This document shows positions 5,493 to 8,706 of a stretch of DNA of 8,706 nucleotides, piece by piece (the first letter of the stretch is position 1; the number at the start of each line of letters is the position of its first letter). Both the position numbers and the translations under genes were made by a program. Source of the DNA: Muribaculaceae bacterium (GTDB taxonomy: Bacteria > Bacteroidota > Bacteroidia > Bacteroidales > Muribaculaceae); NCBI GenBank assembly GCA_009775375.1, contig VSPO01000131.1, forward strand, positions 1 through 8,706, written 5' to 3'. The notes below the pieces were generated by a model that made no database searches, was not told the origin of the DNA, and worked only from the letters and a program-made list of their open reading frames with translations.

Positions 5493-6514
5493 CCCGGCAA
5501 GCCATAATCGCGCTCAGATGCCTGATATTGGCCTCTATAGGCCCTGGTTTCTCCGGATCCGCCTGCCATGCAGCCCCGACCAATCCCTTGCATTGGAACA
5601 AGGGCCGGGGCTACGCTCCATTCTCCCATGCCACTCCCAACGGACTGCGTATCGTCAGCAATACCGATGCCCCCATTGCCGACAGTTGCCGTCTGCAGAC
5701 TTCTCCCGAATCATTCGTGCTCTCCTTCCGTGCCGCCGCCCGCTCCTCCTGGGGCGTTTTCCTGTCGCCGGATTCCGGCGACAAGATTTGGCTGACCTTA
5801 GCCTTTGAAGAGATTCCCGACATGCTTTCCTCCGCTCCGGCTTTGACGGTCAAGGCAAGCCGCGGATCCGACGGAAAAATCCTCGCCGAGAAAAAAATCC
5901 GGGAAGGAGTCGACCTCGCCGGTGGCAAAAACGTCTGGCGGATCTCTTCTGAAAGAGGGCGAATATCTCTTCTGGCTGGCCATCGTGGCTTGGTGCCCGT
6001 ATTCTCATTCCCTGTCTCCGGGAATTCCCTCTCCTCATTCGGATTTGCGGTGGCTCCGCAGGGGTGTCTGGAAATCGACAACATATCGCTCATACCCTCC
6101 GTCGGCAGGCCTGCCCCCTTTCATGCCTCATCTCCGGAAGAGATTGAAGATTCAATCAATCATGCCGACGACCCTCTCCTGGGGCATTGGACCGTATTCG
6201 ACCGCTCCCTCGACGAAGAACTCCTCCGGCTTGGCGGAGACTATCGCGTGGCAATCGTCGATGACGGCGAAAACTATGTCATGATATATGAAGGCGGAGC
6301 CAAAGTGAATGCCTCCGAATGGAAAAAGGGAATGCGGAAAGCCGTGCTGACCCCCTCCCTATTCCAGGGAATCTACTCCGTGGTCTGGACTGACGCCGAA
6401 GGAAAGGAAATAAGCCACGACATAAAAGCCCAGATCGATCCGGAGGACACGCTCTCAATTCAGTTTCCATATCATTCATCCGTGGTCAGGCTTAGGAAGA
6501 TTCAGCATAGGTAA
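5489..6514 (+). CDS. Secreted two-domain protein of unknown function
   Basis: I do not recognise a named family. The 341-residue protein has a signal peptide of about 28 residues (hydrophobic core IIALRCLILASIG, probable cleavage after ACHA). A lipobox is not convincing, because GSAC lacks the usual Leu. Residues 40-202 look like a beta sandwich; the end, CLEIDNISL (193-201), resembles the last strand of lectin- or carbohydrate-binding-like modules. A second domain, about 228-337, begins DPLLGHWTVFDR and contains LRLGGDYRVAIV, YVMIYEGGAKVN and WKKGMRKAVLTPSLFQGIY, probably a small beta-rich domain. I chose the ATG at 5489 because it overlaps the transporter stop as ATGA and directly starts a signal peptide; the frame upstream to 5339 would lie inside the transporter gene. 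No strong terminator follows. Confidence 0.75.
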   Translation: MTRQAIIALRCLILASIGPGFSGSACHAAPTNPLHWNKGRGYAPFSHATPNGLRIVSNTDAPIADSCRLQTSPESFVLSFRAAARSSWGVFLSPDSGDKIWLTLAFEEIPDMLSSAPALTVKASRGSDGKILAEKKIREGVDLAGGKNVWRISSERGRISLLAGHRGLVPVFSFPVSGNSLSSFGFAVAPQGCLEIDNISLIPSVGRPAPFHASSPEEIEDSINHADDPLLGHWTVFDRSLDEELLRLGGDYRVAIVDDGENYVMIYEGGAKVNASEWKKGMRKAVLTPSLFQGIYSVVWTDAEGKEISHDIKAQIDPEDTLSIQFPYHSSVVRLRKIQHR

Positions 6515-6604
6515 ATCCATAAGAGACACCGCCTTGAGGATCATTCCGGATTATCCTTCCGTCTTGATTAATTTTTGAAGGCAACTCAGGTCATAAGGAC
6601 ATAA

Positions 6605-6632
6605 CATCGTGCATTATGCATCGTGCATTATT
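6605..6632. repeat. Heptamer repeat patch upstream of the recombinase
   Basis: Four 7-bp units in a row: CATCGTG, CATTATG, CATCGTG, CATTATT. Read from the G these are GCATTAT, GCATCGT, GCATTAT, so the patch also appears as a 13-bp direct repeat with a 14-bp period. It ends 24 nt before the recombinase ATG. A related patch, GCATTTC-GCATTGC-GCATTTC, lies at 8498-8518. Confidence 0.75.
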
Positions 6633-6656
6633 TATAACCCAAGCATTATTCAAACT

Positions 6657-7550
6657 ATGAATTCCTTATTGTCCTTCATGCGCAGCGCCGCCCACGACCT
6701 TAACTTTTCCGGACGTCATCGCACGGCTGAGACCTATCTCTCCACTCTCAATTCCATCTCCGTCTTCCTTAATGGCGACGACATCCCGCTCTCCGAAATC
6801 AACCACGATTTCATCAAAGCCTACGAACGGCATCTTATCAGACGCGACCTTTGCCCCAACACAATATCATTCTATTTGCGCGTATTGAGGGCAGCGCTCA
6901 ATATGTCGGTCAGAACCGGTGTGGTGCCTCCATTCCCCGAGAAGCTTTTCAAGAATGTCTACACGAGCATCGACAGGACAGTCAAACGCGCGGTTTCGAT
7001 CTCCGAGATTCGGAAAATCCGCAACCTGAAACTGACCGACTGCCCCCAGATGGAGCTGGCGCGCGACCTTTTCCTTTTCTCTTTCTATACGCGCGGAATG
7101 AGTTTCGTGGATATGGCCTTTCTGCGCGACAACAACATCAAGTCAGGCACCCTGACCTATCACAGATGCAAGACCGGACAAAGGCTCGACATTTATCTCG
7201 AACGCAGGATCCTCTTCATCATACGTAAGCTCCGAATCCCCGACAGCCCTTTCCTTCTTCCGATAATAAAACGTCCCGGGCTCGATGAACGCCGCCAATA
7301 CACCAACATGGAGCATGTGGTCAACAAATGGTTGAAAGAGGTCGGGAAAGCCATAAATCTCGATTTCCCGTTGACAATGTACGTGGCACGCCATTCCTGG
7401 GCCGACGTGGCGCGAAAGAAAGGAGTGCCGCTGTCAATCATAAGCGAAGGCATGGGGCACACCTCTGAAAAGACCACTCGCATCTACCTCAAAGCCCTCA
7501 ATAATTCCGAAATCGACCGAGCCAACAAATCCATCATCTACTCCGTCTGA
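6657..7550 (+). CDS. Tyrosine recombinase/integrase
   Basis: A site-specific recombinase of 297 residues, the length of XerC/D-like and Bacteroidota invertase-type enzymes rather than long phage integrases with an arm-binding domain. The N-terminal SAM-like core-binding domain is about 1-95 (TAETYLSTLNSISVFL; LCPNTISFYLRVLRAALN). The catalytic domain has R146 in YTRGMSFVDMAFLR, K172 in CKTGQ, R245 in YVARHSWADVA, H268 in GMGHTSEKTT, and the nucleophile Y277 in RIYLKAL. The usual HxxR His is Tyr242. I prefer the ATG at 6657; a GTG at 6609 would place the heptamer repeats inside the protein. No canonical promoter is seen in 6515-6656. Its base composition is like its neighbours, and no cargo, excisionase or paired inverted sites are evident, so it may be a resident recombinase, for example one that inverts DNA elsewhere. 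Confidence 0.85.
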   Translation: MNSLLSFMRSAAHDLNFSGRHRTAETYLSTLNSISVFLNGDDIPLSEINHDFIKAYERHLIRRDLCPNTISFYLRVLRAALNMSVRTGVVPPFPEKLFKNVYTSIDRTVKRAVSISEIRKIRNLKLTDCPQMELARDLFLFSFYTRGMSFVDMAFLRDNNIKSGTLTYHRCKTGQRLDIYLERRILFIIRKLRIPDSPFLLPIIKRPGLDERRQYTNMEHVVNKWLKEVGKAINLDFPLTMYVARHSWADVARKKGVPLSIISEGMGHTSEKTTRIYLKALNNSEIDRANKSIIYSV

Positions 7551-7578
7551 AAAGAAAAGAGCGCGAATTTTTAAGCGA

Positions 7579-7624
7579 CATCCGATAAAGGCAGCCCTCG
7601 GCGAAGGGCTGCCTTTATCGGATG
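7579..7624. terminator. Perfect 20-bp hairpin between convergent genes
   Basis: Arms 7579-7598 and 7605-7624 are perfectly complementary over 20 bp around the loop CGGCGA. The GC-rich centre GGCAGCCCT/AGGGCTGCC is flanked by AAA and TTT, the layout of a bidirectional intrinsic terminator. The stem continues beyond the T-run with ATCGGATG, and there is no long U-tract outside it. It lies 28 nt after the recombinase stop and 16 nt after the lipoprotein stop, reading inward from both sides, which fits shared termination. Confidence 0.8.
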
Positions 7625-7640
7625 CATCGTCTCGGAGAGG

Positions 7641-8435
7641 TCAGTCGGCAGAACTGCCGTAGATAAGGTTCAGCACGCCGGGCTTCAGCAGGGAGTCGAG
7701 TTCATAGCCGTCGAACGCCACGTTGATCTCCCCTGAAGAGTAAGGGGCTATTTCATATATGCCGTAGATGAAGGTCAGTCCGGTGGAGGTGATCCTGAAA
7801 TCCGACGGAGCCTCAATCTCCTCTGCCGGCACTATCAAATCCACCCTGTCTTCAATCAGACGGCTGCGGATAAGTTCTGCCAACGGCTTTTGATACCCAT
7901 CCTTCATGAGGTCCGACAATTCAAGTATCTTGTTTTCTTCCACGCTGTAGTTCACGTAGGTCGTGGAATAGCTGCCGTGAGCCGCCTTGCAGATATACGA
8001 AGAAGCATAATCTTTCCATACGATCAGACGCGGGGTCAGCAGCGACACGACAAGCGTATTCGTAGCCGACGAGCAGGCATCCGCGCTGTCAGGCTTGAGG
8101 GTCGTCATCTTCATGCCTGCCTCAAGACGTGGGTCCGCCCTGTTTTCAGAGACAAACGTCAGGCCTGCAAGCCTCATCAGCGAATCGCGAAGAAACGTTA
8201 TGTCGCTCTTCCCAACCTTCACCGGAATCACCGCTTCCCCAGCCATATGGCAGTAGCGGCTTCCATCGGTATTTTCAATGCTGTCGCCGCCTGCCACCTC
8301 AGCTACGACGTCGTAGCTGTAAGTCTCAAACCGCACGGCTTTGTCGCCATGCGAATCCCCTTCGCCGGCATTCTTCTCGCCCCCGGCGCAGGCCACCATT
8401 AAAAGGGACATAATCCCAAAAACAATCTTTTTCAT
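7641..8435 (-). CDS. RsiV-like lipoprotein (DUF3298/DUF4163 type)
   Basis: A 264-residue predicted lipoprotein. The signal MKKIVFGIMSLLMVAC ends at a lipobox with C16, followed by a Gly/Lys/Asp-rich linker (17-33), so it is probably anchored in the envelope. The middle, about 60-165, resembles the DUF4163 (PdaC-like) domain: paired strands, then LVVSLLTPRLIVWKDYASSY and HGSYSTTYVNYSVEENKI. The C-terminal part, 170-255, resembles DUF3298/RsiV: LELSDLMKDGYQKPLAELI, then LTFIYGIYEIAPYSSGEINVAF and a final helix, YELDSLLKPG. In Bacillus, RsiV is a lysozyme-sensing anti-sigma factor, but this protein has no N-terminal sigma-binding or membrane segment, so only the extracytoplasmic fold is shared. 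It lies downstream of a TPM-type gene, 85 nt away. A -7-like TACATTTG (8488-8481) may be its promoter. Confidence 0.75.
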   Translation of the reverse strand: MKKIVFGIMSLLMVACAGGEKNAGEGDSHGDKAVRFETYSYDVVAEVAGGDSIENTDGSRYCHMAGEAVIPVKVGKSDITFLRDSLMRLAGLTFVSENRADPRLEAGMKMTTLKPDSADACSSATNTLVVSLLTPRLIVWKDYASSYICKAAHGSYSTTYVNYSVEENKILELSDLMKDGYQKPLAELIRSRLIEDRVDLIVPAEEIEAPSDFRITSTGLTFIYGIYEIAPYSSGEINVAFDGYELDSLLKPGVLNLIYGSSAD

Positions 8436-8480
8436 ACAAACTTAATTCAGCTTATGTTCAATATAAAAAGTGCAATATCT

Positions 8481-8488
8481 CAAATGTA
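8481..8488 (-). promoter_or_regulatory. Possible promoter -7 element for the RsiV-like lipoprotein
   Basis: TACATTTG on the minus strand matches TAnnTTTG and would give a leader of about 40 nt. A proper TTTG -33 element is missing at the expected 19-21 nt spacing, where the heptamer repeats lie. Another TAnnTTTG match, TAAGTTTG (8444-8437), is too close to the ATG to serve it unless the mRNA is leaderless. Confidence 0.35.
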
Positions 8489-8497
8489 TATAATTAC

Positions 8498-8518
8498 GCA
8501 TTTCGCATTGCGCATTTC
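8498..8518. repeat. Heptamer repeat patch after the TPM-like gene
   Basis: Three perfect-period 7-bp units, GCATTTC, GCATTGC, GCATTTC, stand directly beyond the stop codon of the minus-strand gene at 8521. A fourth, degenerate unit (TTACGCA) precedes them if the register is set at TTNCGCA. The same period and GCAT core occur at 6605-6632. Confidence 0.7.
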
Positions 8519-8520
8519 GT

Positions 8521-8706
8521 CTACCAGCCTCCCGACGCTCCGCCGCCTCCGGTGGACCCGCCGCCAAAGCCGCCTCCGAAACCGCCGCCCCCTCCGCCGC
8601 CTCCGCGACCGCGCGAGCCCAGGATTGCCCCTGCCGCCAAAGCTGCCGCTGCCCCGTCGTCACGCTTCGGGCGGGTATACCGCCGCCGGGTCGGCTGATG
8701 GCAGCA
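8521..8706 (-). CDS. C-terminal end of a probable TPM/YgcG-type membrane protein (partial)
   Basis: The frame enters from beyond the window and gives 61 residues to a TAG at 8523-8521. It begins with a basic stretch (TRRRYTRPKRDD), then a short hydrophobic Ala/Leu segment (AAAALAAGAILGS), then a very Gly-rich tail with GGGFGGGFGGGSTGGGG, ending ASGGW. A basic linker, a short hydrophobic segment and a low-complexity Gly/Phe tail ending in GGxSGxW is the usual finish of the TPM_phosphatase/YgcG-like family in Bacteroidota; the globular TPM domain and membrane segment would be outside the window. The family call rests on this tail alone and is moderate. It is upstream of the RsiV-like lipoprotein on the same strand. 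Confidence 0.65.
   Translation of the reverse strand, partial: CCHQPTRRRYTRPKRDDGAAAALAAGAILGSRGRGGGGGGGGFGGGFGGGSTGGGGASGGW

Noticed and set aside
6537..6557. Hairpin AGGAT/ATCCT after the secreted-protein gene
   Set aside because: Only a 5-bp stem around an 11-nt loop, and the T-run (about 6572-6576) is too far away, so it is not a convincing terminator.
6609..6656. GTG start for the recombinase
   Set aside because: It would encode the heptamer repeats as protein; the ATG at 6657 begins a normal core-binding domain.
8442..8663. Minus-strand 73-residue frame overlapping the Gly-rich gene end
   Set aside because: It is an Ala/Glu/Arg-rich shadow of the Gly-rich frame and ends by translating the repeat patch; the frame ending at 8521 has the recognisable GGASGGW finish.

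Overview
The window looks like chromosomal DNA of a Bacteroidota bacterium, most likely order Bacteroidales, possibly Muribaculaceae-like; the family is a guess from general protein character and GC content. The evidence is the promoters, not a database hit. Three sites match the Bacteroidota consensus TTTG-N20-TAnnTTTG exactly. Gene starts lack Shine-Dalgarno sequences and are often preceded by A-rich stretches. The tyrosine recombinase carries the Bacteroidota-style YVARHSWA box. No stretch longer than about 300 bases is without a gene.

Layout. (1) 1-658: a small unrecognised gene on the minus strand (30-413), then AT-rich DNA with three copies of a TTGTCC-type motif. This probably belongs to an accessory segment next to a tRNA. 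(2) 659-843: a minus-strand tRNA with CAT anticodon, its terminator hairpin, and two back-to-back promoters, one for the tRNA and one for prmC. (3) 949-2992: prmC, recX and a comF-family gene, closely spaced and probably one operon. (4) 3064-6514: a canonical promoter, a leader with two minicistrons, then five genes with gaps of 28 and 9 nt and two 4-nt ATGA overlaps: pyrE, an SRPBCC-like protein, a lipoprotein with a Rieske-like C-terminal half, a LysE/RhtB-family exporter, and an unrecognised secreted protein. (5) 6605-7550: heptamer repeats and a solitary tyrosine recombinase. (6) 7579-7624: a perfect 20-bp hairpin between convergent genes. (7) 7641-8706: minus-strand genes for an RsiV/DUF3298-like lipoprotein and the Gly-rich C-terminal end of a probable TPM/YgcG-type membrane protein that runs off the window.

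How the parts fit. PrmC methylates release factors, RecX modulates RecA, and ComF-family proteins are tied to DNA uptake or recombination. They share housekeeping transcription rather than one pathway. PyrE makes orotidine monophosphate and heads an operon whose other members are small envelope or uncharacterised proteins. The most unusual protein is the lipoprotein at 4302-4829, which keeps the frame of a Rieske site but has Cys and Met where the cluster-ligating His residues should be. I did not find a complete new defence or mobile system. The best leads are this lipoprotein operon, the divergent tRNA/prmC promoter, the two heptamer-repeat patches around the recombinase module, and the possible element boundary next to the tRNA.
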